A stretch of 64,000 bases of DNA from Plenodomus lindquistii (GCA_025504975.1 JANUWI010000005.1:124001-188000); one strand, 5' to 3'. Shown: positions 33,302 through 46,642, counted from the first letter of the stretch. Notes: a model not told the origin generated them from the sequence alone. Program-made: numbers and translations.

Positions 33302-34383
33302 ATGGGCAAAGCAGGGCGATTTGCGTGTATCCTCACGCCGATGCTGCTGACACTGGCGTCGTTGATATGCTTTATTCTTGTCATGATCGGTCAGGCTCCT
33401 CTCAAGGGCACTGATGCACCAAGCACAGAGCTAGGGCGCGACCTATACTTTATGAAGGTATGTTACAGCCTTGTACAATCCTCGCGCAGCAGTCACGACA
33501 TACTAACCACACCCCCAGGCCGACACAAGCAACTTCACAACCGACCCGCAAACCATTCTCGACAAACTCCCCGGCGTCGACCAAATCGACAGCAACTTCC
33601 TCGACGCAATCCAAGGCAGCGCATCGTCTGGCGCGCTCAAGGACTTCTACCAAGTCGGTCTGTGGTCGTATTGCGAGGGCGACAAGAAGGATGGCAAGGA
33701 GACCATCACCAAGTGCTCTGCGCGCAAGTTCCAGTTCCACTTTGACCCCGTGGAGATTTGGGGCCTGAAGAACACGAGCGTGCAGGAGGTTCTTGGCGAC
33801 AAGTTCGAGTCGGGCATGAACACGTACAAGAAGGTTGCTGGTTGGATGAACTGGGCATTCGTCATCACCATTGTCTTGACCGCCGTCGAATTCGTCATTG
33901 GATTCTTCGCCATCTTCAGCAGATGGGGTAGCCTCGTCACAACCGTCATCAGCACTGTAAGTCGATATGTCAAATACACTGTAGAAAAGTAATGTACTAA
34001 CCCCACACCAGGTCCAAACCATCTTCGCCATCGCCGCCGCCGCAACCGCAACAGCCCTCTACGGCACCGTCACTGGCGTCTTCAAGTCTGTCCTCGAACC
34101 TTACAACATCGACGCATCCATGGGCTCGCAAATGCTCAGCGTCCTCTGGCTCGCCGTCGCTTTCTCCATTGGCAGCGGCCTCTTCTGGCTCGCCAGCGTC
34201 TGCTGCTGCAGCGGCAAGTCGCCCCACAAGAAGGTCGTCGTGGAGAAGACACCGTACACATACGAGCGCGTTTCTTCGCCTGCGTTTGGCCAGAAGCAAC
34301 AGCAGCATACGGGCTATGCAGGCGCGGCGCATACAGGACAGGCGCCGCCTACGGCTTACGAGCCGTTTAGGAGTCGTGTTTAG
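33302..34383 (+). CDS. SUR7/PalI-family four-helix membrane protein
   Basis: Exons 33302-33457, 33519-33956 and 34012-34383; introns of 61 and 55 nt, all phase 0; 321 aa. Layout: an N-terminal membrane helix (about 8-30), a large extracellular loop with the claudin-like signature GLWSYCEG and a later paired Cys (TKCSARKFQF), then three further helices (WAFVITIVLTAVEFVIGFF; TIFAIAAAATATALYG; MLSVLWLAVAFSIGSG), followed by CCCS and a polar C-terminal tail. This is the SUR7/PalI family of eisosome and pH-signalling membrane proteins at the plasma membrane. Whether it is closer to Sur7, Fmp45 or PalI cannot be settled here; the length fits the Sur7/Fmp45 group. Confidence 0.9.
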
Positions 34384-35710
34384 ATGGTGTTGTTGGGGTG
34401 TGAGACGTAGGGCATTTAACTCGTGCATGTGTCATGCGGATGGGGGTGGTGTTGTAGGTTTATGACATGGAGGCGTCTTAACGACATGGATGATCTCATC
34501 TGATCGATACTGGGTTTTGGAATTTTATACCACGGCGTTTTAGCTTTTTGGAGACATGGATGGTGGTCAACGGGGGCCATGTCAGGTCCATCAAAACCGG
34601 CAACTTCTGGGGAATCATAGCTGTGGATAGGTGGAATGCAAAATGCCTATCACCTGCATACATTTCTCATGCGGTCTTGCGATGTGTGCATGTTGTCGTG
34701 GGAGTTTCACAATCTTTACTCGGACACTTACTCCATGACAGTTTATACCTGGGCCAAAAGAATTATGGACTTACTCTACATACAACCTTGTGAATGTCAA
34801 GGATCATGCTTGCCTTTGCCTTGCCTTTTACTTATTTATGGCGATACATACCCCGTCTAGCCATGCCAACAGGACACTATATACTTGAGCATGAATACAA
34901 AATCCAAACCCCCGCACTCCATCACGCCCAAAGTATACGCAAGAAAAAAAAACAAGACAGCTACATGCGCAAGCAATCTAGGCAGAAGGGAAGAATTTCA
35001 TCATACACAACTAACAACACAACGGGTCTTCTCACTCCACACAGCCTCGTCTTGTAAAGAATAACTAACCCCCTTGTTTAGACGTTTCCTTTTACGTCCA
35101 ACAGCAAGCGTGCAAATTCTACAGTCTTACTACTTGCTGTTTTGCAAAAAGAGCACCGAGGATATGTACGCTGCTTATATCTTGCTACGTTTAGGGTTTG
35201 TGTTTGGATGAAGGCGCTTGAGGGTGCTTGGTTTGGTAGGGTGGCTCAAAGGGGAGGGGGTAGTTATAGTATTTTGGATTGATTGGGTGAGATGGGCGGG
35301 GTGGAGACTATGTGCGATGGATGGATGGGTTGAGATGTGAGAAGAGTATAGGGTGGTAGGAGCATGTTTGGAATATGGATAGAGCTGTTTGTTGATTATT
35401 ATTATAATATGCCGAATTTAGTAGACTGCCGTTCCCCTAGGTTCGTGGATTCAATGGACACGAGCTCGCCTCTGCATAGAGTATCATACGCGTGAATCTA
35501 TCTATCTACTATGCAAACACACAGGACAGACCTCCGACCACTCTTGTCAAACATCACATCTTATCACACACCCCTCAAAACTCAAACTTTGAAACATGTC
35601 ATCATGCACAAGAAAATCCAATATAGATTCATGCATCTCCTCACTTAAACTACCCAACAACGCCCAAACACGATGCAACAACCACATTCCTCCCACACAC
35701 TCACTCACGA
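34384..35710. other. Convergent intergenic region
   Basis: 1.3 kb between the ends of the SUR7-family gene (+) and UTP4 (-). AT-richer than the genes. No supported gene. Confidence 0.6.
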
Positions 35711-38498
35711 CTACTGCTCATGAATCCCCTCAAACCGCGGCGGCAAATCAAGATCCCACGACGGCCGCTCAACCAGCACAACTTCTGGCACCGAGAACCT
35801 GTCGTCGCTGCTGATCTGGACGATGCCGAGTATAGGGCGGTACTTGAAGGTATGATAAAACTGTTTGCGCGGCTCTGGTACTTCGCCGACTTCGCCGCCG
35901 GCCATGACGACGTCACCGTTGATGTGGTCGCCGTTGGTTGCGGGGGGTTGTTGGGTTGTTGTTGTTGATAATTGTCCGGTTTCCTCGTCGTCGTCGTCGT
36001 CGTCGTCCTCCTCCTCCTCCTCCTCCTCATCAATATCAGCGGTGGTAGTGGCGCCAATGGCATTGACATCGATCCACTTTGACTGCGCAGTCTCGTCTGC
36101 AGGTGAACCCTGAAACTTGCGCATCTTCGTCACGGGAACTTCAGTCTGTGGAATTGCATTACCGGCGCCACTGCTCGGCTTGATCGCTTCCCGCTTCCGC
36201 TTCTTCGCGTTCTCTGTATCTGGGATAGAAAAGTCTCTCGATAGATCGAACATGAAGAGCCATTTCTCGCCGTAAAGCCAGATGCGCTGTTGTGAGTCGG
36301 ATAGATCCCAGATACATCCTTTGGCGGGGAGATCTAGTTGCTTGTATTCTCGTGGGTAGCTGGACGGTGGGTTTCGTCTTGACCATTCGGAAAGGCGGCC
36401 GGACATGACATCGAAGAGGTAGAGTTGGTGCTCAGCTGATACAAGGAGCAAAGTATAATCGGTAGTAGGTAAGTCGCGAGAGTGCGGGTGGGGGTTGTGC
36501 CTCGTGGGGTGAACGGCAGGATTTCCGTTTGGCTCTGGCTTATCTGAGTCGTTCAAGTCTGGTCGGAATGAGAGTAAGACGGGTGTAGAGTCGAGTTGTG
36601 GGAAGAGGTGACCAGAGGGGTTCTGTATCCAGCGCTGACCCAAGAAGGTGATTCGTTCCGTGGTCTCATTCGCTTCATCGTCGTCTGATTCCTCGCCATC
36701 ATCAACAGCCGGAGCAGCGTCATCAATGTCGATCTCTGGTGCCGTTGAGTCTTCGTGGCCCTCGATAACCCATGTATCAATGTGGCCGGCAAGATCAACT
36801 GTCGCGAAGACGTTGCCGTCCCTGGTGAAGTCAGTGTGGGTGATGGTTCGTTCGTACACCCCCGAAGGTCCATTGAGCGGGTTTGGTGCCGTGTCAGCGC
36901 GGGGAAGGCGGTGGAGATGTTGGACCTTCTCCAACGTGCGGGGTGCATCTGTAGAGTCTTCGGATCGTACGACCCTCACAAGCTGGACCTCGTTTGTCGC
37001 TGTGATTGCTGCCACCCACTTGCCGTTCGCGGCAACATTGACAATGTTTGCGCCTGCGATCGAAGGCATCTCCAACTTTCTGATCCGTAGAGCTACACCA
37101 GCGCCAGCTTCTGGGTGCAACAGCTGGAACAGTTTCACCTCGCTCACAGTAGCGACGGCAAGAAGCCCGCCATCCCGAGAAATTGATACTGATGTAATGT
37201 TCTCCTCGCCCTGTAACGCAAGACGTGCGACAACCTTGGGCTTGTCTGTGCCGTCGTTTTGTGGTTTGACTCGCCAAATCCGCACTTCAGTATTCCACCA
37301 GCTGACTAAGAGTCGTGCTTCTGGAGCGCTCACGAGTGGTGGAGTAGGGGGCAAAGCGGGAAGCCCGCGGCTCAGTTCCTTGCCGAATTGACGCAGTGGT
37401 ACGACAATTGGTTGAGTGTCGATACCTGCCCATGGCTGTTAGACGAAGACCTCAGAGAGCTATAAATGACATACCTCCAGACACCACTACGCTCAACTTG
37501 TTGCCCTCGTAAGTCGCCATTGCTTTGACGTCATGCTCGTGATGTCTTTGATGCGACACTTTGCGCCACTTTCCGTTTTGTCCCTGAGCAGCTCCCTTCT
37601 TGCTGGTGTAAAAGCAAGTGCGGCGGTCCATACCCGCACTGAAAATGCTGTAACCGTCACGAGATACTGCAAGATCCAAGACATCTGCTTCGTGGCCAGA
37701 GATCCTTTGCGTTTGACTGTAGTTCTTGCCACTGTAGGTGCGAATGTCGCCTGTAGAATCTCCAGAGACAAAGTCGCCATTTGGCAAACACTTGATCTTC
37801 CACACGAGTATTTCCTTTGGTCCGCCATGTGGTCCACTGCCCAGAGATATATTCCTGATCACATTACCATTCCTTGTATCAAAAACCCGTATCATACTGT
37901 CGGCAAACCCGGCAAGTATGGTGTCATGGTCTTTGTACGTAATGCTGAGGGCGCGCGCCTTCTTGTTGGTGGCGCGAGAGACGAATCGTTCGAAGGTGAG
38001 ATCATTGTCCTCGGTGGACAAGAGAACAATGGTGCCGTCAGCACAGCCAGCGACAAGTTTCTGATGCGTGACGTTGCCACCTCCCGCACTTCTCACTCTC
38101 GGTTGCACCGCGAAGCACCAAACCTCGCTGTGGTTGCCGTTGGAGTGTCGTGCAGGCAGACCTGTCGCCAAGTCCCACTCTGTGACGCTGCTCGAGTAGC
38201 CAATACTAAATAGCCGCAGCCGCCCTGGTACTATCTTTCCCTGCGCGTCTTTGTAGTCTGGCTCTTGGGTCCACGCCAGTCCCTCCACGCTCCTGTCTTT
38301 GCCGCCGTGGAAGACCTTCTCTTGCAGCCAAGCTCCATTTGCGGGGTTCCAGATTTCGATGTTGCCGTTTGCGCGCCCAATCGCCAATCGTAGAGACTCG
38401 GGGTCTTGTTGGCCATATTCGGCCTCTGTATGAGAAAATGCAAGCGCGTTGATCGCAGATGGCGGAAAGGGCACAAACCGCGATCGGTGAATGTCCAT
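35711..38498 (-). CDS. UTP4: U3 snoRNP-associated WD40 protein UTP4 (cirhin homologue)
   Basis: Exons 38498-37475 and 37425-35711 around a 49-nt intron; 912 aa. UTP4 belongs to the t-UTP/UtpA complex of the small-subunit processome in the nucleolus and is needed for 18S rRNA maturation. The N-terminus (MDIHRSRFVPFPPSAINALAF) is typical. Two tandem WD40 propellers follow: LRLAIGRANGNIEIWN, LRLFSIGYSSSVTEWDL, LVAGCADGTIVLL, FVSGDSTGDIRTY and IFSAGMDRRTCFY in the first, and LLVSWWNTEVRIWRV in the second. Near residue 820-840 is an acidic run (seven Glu then seven Asp) from a CTC/GTC-type microsatellite. The first propeller is in exon 1 and the second in exon 2. ATG 38498 is the first in-frame ATG. 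Confidence 0.93.
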
Positions 38499-41400
38499 GG
38501 TTGCGGAGGTGTCGATGAGGAGAGAAATAGAACCTGGAAATGGGGCTGCACGAGGGGTTTCGGCCGGCGCGATCAAACAAACAGAGCAGGCACGGTTATC
38601 ATGGCGACAGTGAGGTTAGATCTCGAAGCATGAGAACTCGAACTCTTGGCCTGTAGACTTTTAGGTGGATCCTGTCGGAACTCGGCCAACGTTTTTCCGA
38701 CATTTGACTACGACCTCCGCTCCATCTCCGCATGATCGACCACCACCAATCACCAACCACCTGCACACTTCGGCGACACTGTATGGGCACCCGTCAACAC
38801 GTAGCTGGCACTATGACCGACCGCTTCCACGGATTACTTGAGCCGCCGCCCTGCTTGACCATATGGAAGGCTCCGATGCGACCCCTTTACAAAGGCAATG
38901 AGCTGTGGCTATGTTCATCACTCGAGGCACGATGTTCCAGCATACACTTGGGACAGCTCGTTGGAGTATCCAGCGCAATGTGGAGGGCAGTATCGCTATT
39001 TCATACGGACGTCGGATGACACTGCCTTGTGCAACATATCTTCGAGAAAGCGGATCGGGAAGCGCACAGAGATGGGCCCATTGTTGTGCACTTCGCAGCC
39101 AAGGACAACCACATTGAGTAGACTTGCTGCTGCACAGCTCTTATGAAAGGGATGCCGCTCTGCCGTGTAAACCGTATTACTGCTTCTGAGAGACTACGGG
39201 CAAGTTATGCTCGAAGAAATAGCTCGTGTCTGTTTCTGCTGTCTTGAATATCATTCAAAACAGGAGCTCACCGCGCTACATCAAATGTGGTGGTGTTATG
39301 AGTGAGACAACTATATATTTGTGTGAGCAAGCGTATGGACTCACAGTCGCAGATACGCCTCACATCATCATCGCCTGGTTGCGTCAATGGGTAAGACGAA
39401 CGCGAACAGCAATATCGAAAAGATTGATCAAGACCACGTGGAATTGATAGTGCCGGATGTTGCTCCAGCAATCTCCCGCGAGTCATCATTAGCTTCACCT
39501 AAATGGGTGCAAAATCTTGTCGGCGTTTCAATAGCAACGTCATGACACAACGCTTACGTAGAAGCGTTGGCTTATGCATCTTAGAGATCCGCATCTCGTG
39601 CCTGATTTCTGGCGCGGCAACGGGAGTGGCTTCAAGGTTAGAGTTGAGCTGGACCAACACGAGATCTTCATAGCGCAGTTTAGCGTTCCATTGAATGTTT
39701 CGGGAGGCTTGGACATTGAATGATGTGCATCTCGTAACTTTAGGCGGTACGCGTTGCGAACACGGATGCATTACGGGGCGGCACGCTTTTGATACGCCCG
39801 TGTGCGACTCTCGTGACATTCTCGCGATGAAGCAGAGGGCTGAAGTTTGGTTCTTTAGGTGCAGAGCTTGGGCCGGCGGGCGGGGGTTATAGGAGTTACA
39901 TTTTAGGCGTGATTGCGTGGTTGCCCCTCGTCACAGTGGAACACAGCAGCATCTTCAATAAGTCTGATACCGCAGATCAAGGCCTCCTCGCTCTTCGCAC
40001 GGGACAGGACATGGCGGGTGTTTCGTTGAATATTGAGACATGCAGCGTGCTTGGTGCAGGCCCGTCCGAGACCGTTTAAAGAGTTTGCTCAACGGTCGTG
40101 CAAGTATGCATCCACCTCTGACAGTCTACAGAGCATGTCGTGCCCACGTAACGCAATGACAGTAAGCGACGATGCTGAAGGTTAGGGATCCATACTTGCT
40201 CAACGGATCGAGGGTAGTACAACCGAAGCCGTCTGCACGCCTCGGCGCATCTGCGTTGCTGTGACAAGCAATTGACGTCTCGTCATACCAACCTGCGTGA
40301 GATCCGCAAACGAGGAAAAAGTCTGAGCAAATTTGTTAATGCAAGGTCGTCGAGTGGTTTGCGGCTCCACAGCACGCGAGATTCTGCTCGTTCGGCTCGG
40401 CGTGGAATCGGACATGAGGAAAGCGTGCGCGGAAGAGAGTTCAGAATAACTCTAGCCTGGACTCGAATAGGTTTCGTGGACGCGGTGTCGCGTGCGCTCA
40501 GACTTGAAGCACCTCAGACGCGTGCAAAGATCGCGACTTGTGACATAATCAACTGGGCGTGGCTGGGCATCGTACGGTCGACGGCCACGGCCGGCTACTA
40601 GCTGCAGTGCGAACCTGAAAGTGAGACGTATTACGCCGAGAAGCTGCAGTAGCAATATGTTTCTTCCAGCGCTCAGATGATGAACGCGTAAAGATCGCTC
40701 TGGAGATGGACGCTTTGAGATGACGGCTTCAGCCCAGCCCGCTGTCCAAGTCGAATCATAGCGCGTCTATTAGAGGAGGTCGGGCAACGCCAAACTGGGA
40801 TACTGGTGCAAGTATGCCTGAAGATGCGTACTCTCCAGCTGGGCTGAGGCGCATCTGAGCCGCAGGCCGTGGGATCCTCCTTACTGGAGTACGCGGTAAT
40901 ATGTCATTGGGGCGGATTTCGCGAATACACATTGGTGAGGCAGGAGAATTAGCCTGCGTTGAATATTTATTGGAAAGCTCATGTAGACTAAACCACTGGC
41001 TAGATTGTCGGATTAATGTGTTGAACAAAGGTTTTCTCGCAGACGCACGCATCGTCATACTTCAACTGAATTGACTGCGTCAAGTAAATCACTGCTTCTT
41101 GCAGCACTGGGGCGCTGTCACGAGTATTCCGATATGCATGCAACGGGACCAAACTTCGTTAAGAGCAGACCGACCCTAATGCGCCGACCCCGCAAATAGC
41201 AATAGTGCAGCAAGGAATGTCAAATTGTTCGCTGCGGCTGATTTCTCGAAACTCTGATGCGGCCTGCCTAGGTAGGTGTATCTACCCGCGGACTCACCTG
41301 CAGTAACTTAGCAGAATTGGCAATTTTAGGACGACGCGTTAATTCTGAACGCGTTTAAGTCATATTGCATTCGGCGGCCGCAGCCATTTAAGCTCACGAG

Positions 41401-44400
41401 GCGTGTTGTAGCAATTGCGAAAGTTATGGTACACTATTCATAGCGTTTCTGAAGCCAACGGCGGTGCCTGGCTTCAGCAAGGGAGCGGGTCTCGTGCTAC
41501 TCCGGCTACCAACATTGGTACCGACGTTGCGCATACTCGCTTCAGTTGAGTGCACAGTAGCTTCGCCTGTGAACTTTTCGAGGTCTCCACCATGCGGGAC
41601 AACGTGAGCAGAGCGTGGGGCGGTTCGGTGCAATTGTCAAAGGGCTGAAGAAACTGCCTCTTGGCCGAGAGGGCAACCCACAAGAGGGTCTGCCCGAGTG
41701 ATTGATTGCTAGGTGTAGGTGTAGGACGTGAGCCATGCTTGAATGCTCCTGCTCCAATGCTCGTGTCTTGACGGGCAACGCGTGACAAAGATGCATCATG
41801 CCGGCGGGATGCCTTTGTTCCCTTAATACGCCCAGGGAAAAGGAGGATTGCCAGTTAGCAATTATGACGATATGCTAGCAAGGAGGTGGTGTTCCGTGTG
41901 GCGCAGGACGCCCTCGGGCACGCCAGGGGAAGCTGGTCTGGAGAACAGGCATGGCTGGGACGCTGCATAGTCAGCAACGGGCCAGGTCAACAATGCTGCA
42001 TTGCTGCACAGTGTCAGGACGGCGAGACAATAGACGCATGGGTGTTTTGGAAGCTGGGGGTTTTCTAGAAGGTCCCGTGGCTCTCCTGAGTGAGAGTCAT
42101 GGAGATGGGCATTGTCACTGAGCCCCACGCAGGTTGGTCAAGGCAGCCCCTTCGACGGGATGCCGCAGGATGTGCAATCTTGTGAGCTGAGAGCCGGCCA
42201 CGATACTCTTTGGAGGTCTTGGCCGGGAGCAAAGCAAGATGTTTCCAGCGGGCACTGAGCAGGCGAGGGGCAGATTGGCCAGCGATCGAAGGCTGACCAG
42301 GCTGAGCTGCACGGCGTATGCTGGCATTGCTGGGCTGGCTCACCGGAAGAGGGCCAGGACCCAGGGCTGCGATTCGAGCGGGGATTGGCGACGGTGATAG
42401 CGCGACTCTCACGCTGCCGCTCCCAGTGCCAACGTGAGGTGTACCGTGTCGCCCGTCGCCGCAAGATGATGATCGCGTTCACCAACCATCCACGGACGGA
42501 ATCTAGTACGGCACCTGCGTACAGTGTACAGTCCCACGTTGGCTTGGATGCTGCAACTGGCAACTACTTTAACTACTGCTGCACCACCGTCTGCGGGCGT
42601 GCTAGCACAGCACCACCAAGTCCGTGTACCGTGTAGACGCGGCGGAAGATACGGGACGACTGCGACGCGTGCGAGCGTGTTCCTGACGGCGTGGCCTGAA
42701 GCAAAAAAGCCATCATGCTCCACGACGGCGCCGCGCGACGCTTCGGTTGGGTGGGCTTGTTCGTTAGATCCTGGCCGTACCAGGTTGTGGCCGTAGTACT
42801 GAATCCGGGATTAGCTCCACTTTGCATCCTGGGCGCTCGCCCACTCGTCTTGTCGGTCCTGGAGCCAGCTGCTTCAATTGTCCTCCTCACCTCCCCTTCA
42901 CCTCCTCTTATACTTCCTCCTCACCACGGCGAGCACGGAGTCTTGGATCTGATGTTGTGCTGAACCCGCCCGCCAACATCGTTCCATTAAACCTCCATCT
43001 CTCCTCCGCTCCCTCCTCGGTCTCCTACTCCCCGACCGCTTCTCCTCGAATCCGACCGTGACGAGCACCACAAGACTCTTCGGTGCCTCACCCCGTTTCT
43101 CGTCTCCGCCCACTCCGCCCATTGCCTCTCGCTGGCCGTAGAGATTGTCGAGCCTCAAGCATCCCGCTCTCCTCGTGTGCCTCACCGCCCTGCAGCTGTC
43201 CACCCGACTCCTGTCTGACTAGCCTCGTGTCTGAAAATCTGAAAATCTGCTTTTGGGTACCCACCAGCTGCTGTATCATTTTTCTGTAGGTCAATCTTCT
43301 AACATCATTCTCTTTTCCTCGGACCATCTGCATCTCCGACCGCTGGATCTTACCTAGCGTGACTTTCCCTGGAGGGCATGTCTCACTCCATGTCATGACC
43401 TTCACCCACACCGATCAGGACGCAACAACTCGGCGAGCAATCAATGCTAGCTATTGTAGCAACGACCAAGGGAGGCTGTAAAGGGCGGGCTTCACGGGAA
43501 AATGAGAGCAGAATCTGGGGTCAAATTGGGTTATTGGGAATGGAGTTCCAGCCAGGGCGTCTGATTGCATGCCGCATGTCTGGATTGTGCCTCAACTACG
43601 TCGACTAGATCTGTCTCGCCCGGCTCTCGATCACACCTCGCCTCATCAACTTTGCATGCCACGGTCACGATCACGTCGCCCTGGGCCACGACACGACCCT
43701 GACGATTATCGGTTGAAGCTCCCGGCAAATGCTGAGCCCACGCTCCACCCTCGAGCACGCGTCTGCGTCGTTGTTGTAATGCACCGTGATTCGGCCCTGC
43801 GCGTCTCCCGTATCGAGACACGATTTCGTCTGGTACTGCGACTGTGCAATTTCCGCTGGCGTGCCTCATTCCAACAAGGACCACACTTGGACTGGCCAGC
43901 AGGCAATTCCGCCATACCTTTGCAAGATCAAACTGCCTCTTCCTAAATCAAACGCTGACTTTGTTACCACTCAGGCACCTTCACTGTCAGCCGCACACCG
44001 CTTCTGTCTCTTCACTCTACAATTGAAGGACCTCATGTTAGTCACCCACGTCACCGCAACTCCAGCTGTTCAAAACTAAACCCAGCTTAGCTCGTGATTG
44101 CCTAACACTGGGATCTTCGCATTCCAGCTCTTGGCGATTCACCCTAGCCCCATCGGTGGACTCGTTAGCTCGTGCTCTGCCTTCAGACCTACCATTTCAC
44201 AGTAGTGCGCTGCACGATACGACACCTGGCTCAATTGCCCTCAGTTCTCTGAATGCGATTAGGAAAGGCCTCGATCTATTCGACCTCAATTGTTGTTTCT
44301 ACTGTGCTCTTGTACACCACATTCACTCACTAACGTAATTGCTTTTAATTCTTCAAAGGTTCGTCTCTCCTTGCGGCCTTGCTTGACACAGGGCCGGCGT

Positions 44401-44653
44401 CTCCCTCGATGCGCTAAGCTCACAATAGTCCAGGCTTCGTCTGCTATAACACCTTCCCGCCTGTCAAATATCAGGGAATACGGACCAGCACCCTCCTTTC
44501 GTATACCAACTAATCACTGACTTTCTCACTGTTGCCCTTCAGGCTGCCACTCTCTAACACGGTTCATCCACCGAACCATTCACTCACTTGGATCACGTCT
44601 ATCCCGGAGAATCGACGTCTACACCCTCGATCGAATACGAACCAACCTGCAAA
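38499..44653. other. 6.1 kb gene-poor stretch between UTP4 and the G1 cyclin
   Basis: No frame here has family resemblance and none exceeds about 150 residues. 38.5-38.8 kb is the UTP4 promoter. About 42.9-44.65 kb is pyrimidine-rich plus-strand sequence compatible with a long cyclin promoter and 5' leader. 39-42 kb holds no feature I can name; it may contain decayed repeats or non-coding transcripts. I saw no terminal inverted repeats or obvious tandem structure by eye. Confidence 0.5.
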
Positions 44654-45928
44654 ATGGCCTACCAACAACAGTCACAGACCCGCTACGGACAGTGCGACTC
44701 CTACTTTGTAGAGTCACACGACGATGGTATCTTTGCTATGCGCGCGGAAGCCAGGGAACGTCAACGGGCGATTGCTAGGATGCATCAGCGTGCTATGGGA
44801 GAGGAGCTGTCTAGGCTGACAGCCGACGAATACCAAGAAGATATCATGCAGCATATGATGCACATGGAGGTTAGTGCCTTGGACTGTGTCCCTACGACGG
44901 CATGTACTAAACAAAGCACACAGTCACAAACGCTCCCTGATGTCAACTCAATCGACATTCAGACTGAGATCCAATGGTTCATGCGACCCTATCTTCTTGA
45001 CTTCCTCGTTGAAGCTCACGCTGCCTTCCAGCTCCTCCCTGAAACCCTCTTCCTCGCTGTCAACCTCCTGGACCGATACTGCTCTCGCCGCGTGGTGTAC
45101 AAGCGCCACTACCAACTCGTCGGCTGTGCTGCCCTCCTCATCGCCGCTAAGTATGGCGACAAGAAAGACCGCGTACCCACCGTCAGAGAGCTGAAGTCCA
45201 TGTGCTGCTCGCTATATGATGACGAGATGTTCACCCAGATGGAATGGCACGTCCTGCAAACCCTCAACTGGGTCATTGGCCACACCAGTGTGGACGCATT
45301 CCTCCAGATTGCTCTTCTAGAAGGTCCATATGATGCTGAGGTGGAGCACATGGCTCTTTACATTGCCGAAATCGCTCTGTTCCACAAGGAGTTTGTATCC
45401 ACCCGCCCCTCAGTCATGGCTCGCTCTGCTCTCGCACTTGCACGATGTGTGCTGTCTCGCCCTCAAGCACAGAGCTCTGATTGGTCTGGATCGTATGATC
45501 CTCAAACGGTCATCGGATTGTCGAACCACTTGTACCAGCCTTCCCCGGTTCTGGCTCGCAAATACGCCTCATTACATCTGTCAAATGTCTCCGCCATTGT
45601 CGATGAGTTCCTCCAGCGTCAAGCACAGATTGCACGACGTGCAGCTGCCCCTCCGACACCGCCACCAACAGTTACTATCGACGAGCCAAAGATCTCGGAA
45701 GCCTACGGCCCTTCAACTCCCCAGAAGAACCCGTATGGTTCGATGATGCACAACGGTTGCCTGACTCCCCCCATCACGCCAGAGGGCGAACAATACGCAT
45801 ACGGCCATGTCGTCAAGTCGCAGCCAATGTCAATGTACCCATCGACACCGAGTCCAGATCACCCTGCGAATGCGCAACAACCCAGCCAATACTCCTACTC
45901 TACATACCTCCACCCTCAGCAAGTGTAA
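44654..45928 (+). CDS. G1-type cyclin (CLN/Puc1-like)
   Basis: Exons 44654-44869 and 44924-45928; 406 aa. The 54-nt intron (GTTAGT...CACAG) is in frame and stop-free, so an unspliced frame is also open. The cyclin box starts at about residue 82 with EIQWFMRPYLLDFLVEAHAAFQL and continues through ETLFLAVNLLDRYCSRR and LVGCAALLIAAKYGDKKDRVPTV. A second cyclin fold follows (DAFLQIALL..., about 205-330). The tail is rich in Pro, Ser and Thr with repeated TP/SP sites (LTPPITPEG, STPSPDHP), typical of phosphodegron-controlled G1 cyclins. The expected role is to activate the CDK (Cdc28/CdkA) at G1/S. ATG 44654 is the first in-frame ATG. Confidence 0.92.
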   Translation: MAYQQQSQTRYGQCDSYFVESHDDGIFAMRAEARERQRAIARMHQRAMGEELSRLTADEYQEDIMQHMMHMEVSALDCVPTTACTKQSTQSQTLPDVNSIDIQTEIQWFMRPYLLDFLVEAHAAFQLLPETLFLAVNLLDRYCSRRVVYKRHYQLVGCAALLIAAKYGDKKDRVPTVRELKSMCCSLYDDEMFTQMEWHVLQTLNWVIGHTSVDAFLQIALLEGPYDAEVEHMALYIAEIALFHKEFVSTRPSVMARSALALARCVLSRPQAQSSDWSGSYDPQTVIGLSNHLYQPSPVLARKYASLHLSNVSAIVDEFLQRQAQIARRAAAPPTPPPTVTIDEPKISEAYGPSTPQKNPYGSMMHNGCLTPPITPEGEQYAYGHVVKSQPMSMYPSTPSPDHPANAQQPSQYSYSTYLHPQQV

Positions 45929-46642
45929 AAGATACCCCTCGCTGCAGAGTGCCTGTTGTTCCCGACTACTGAATGTCATTGATTGCCACAAACTGTTTCG
46001 GTCACAATCATGTATCAAAAAATACTCGTGTATGAGCGTCATAGCGTGGTCCTTTCCTTCTAGCATTTGCAAGCGCCTGTTAATTGTTTTTTTTTCCTGC
46101 GATATCAAAGAGGTCGTCACTTCTGTTTTCAGCATTTCTTATGTCACACACTCGACCACCCAAAACCACAGGTCTGAGGGGGCCCGGTCAGATGTGTTTA
46201 CCCCGTTCTGGATTTAATCATCCTTTAATTCTGGGTCTTCAGTTCTGGGCCGCGAGCGCTAGCGGAGGATAGGTAACCACGGGCTAAAATTGAAATGGCA
46301 AGCACAATTAGGCTTACTCGCATCTGTTCTTTGCTTCTGCGAGCAGAGATACCCTTTCCCTTTTTTGAACATATTTTTGTCTTTTTCGCGAACGCCAGGA
46401 ATGGCACAAAAAAAACCCAGAACATGCGCAGGCATGGTTCACAGTCTAGTCTAGACGACTCCAGGTTCGTCAGATCACTTGATAGTCAGCCGGAGGCGGC
46501 TCTGAGGAGCGTTAGTTATAGAAAATGGTCGCCAGCATGAATGTATTGGTCTTCCGTTCATGCCTGCGCTCAGTCGGTCCATTGATTCAATATCGTGTTT
46601 CAGTGCACAGTGTTTCTAATAAGAGACAGGGCCAGTACAAGC
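45929..46642. other. Intergenic: cyclin 3' flank
   Basis: About 700 bp with T-rich blocks. No gene supported. Confidence 0.6.

Noticed and set aside
33450..34031. 193-residue minus-strand frame
   Set aside because: Antisense to the SUR7-family gene and crosses both of its introns.
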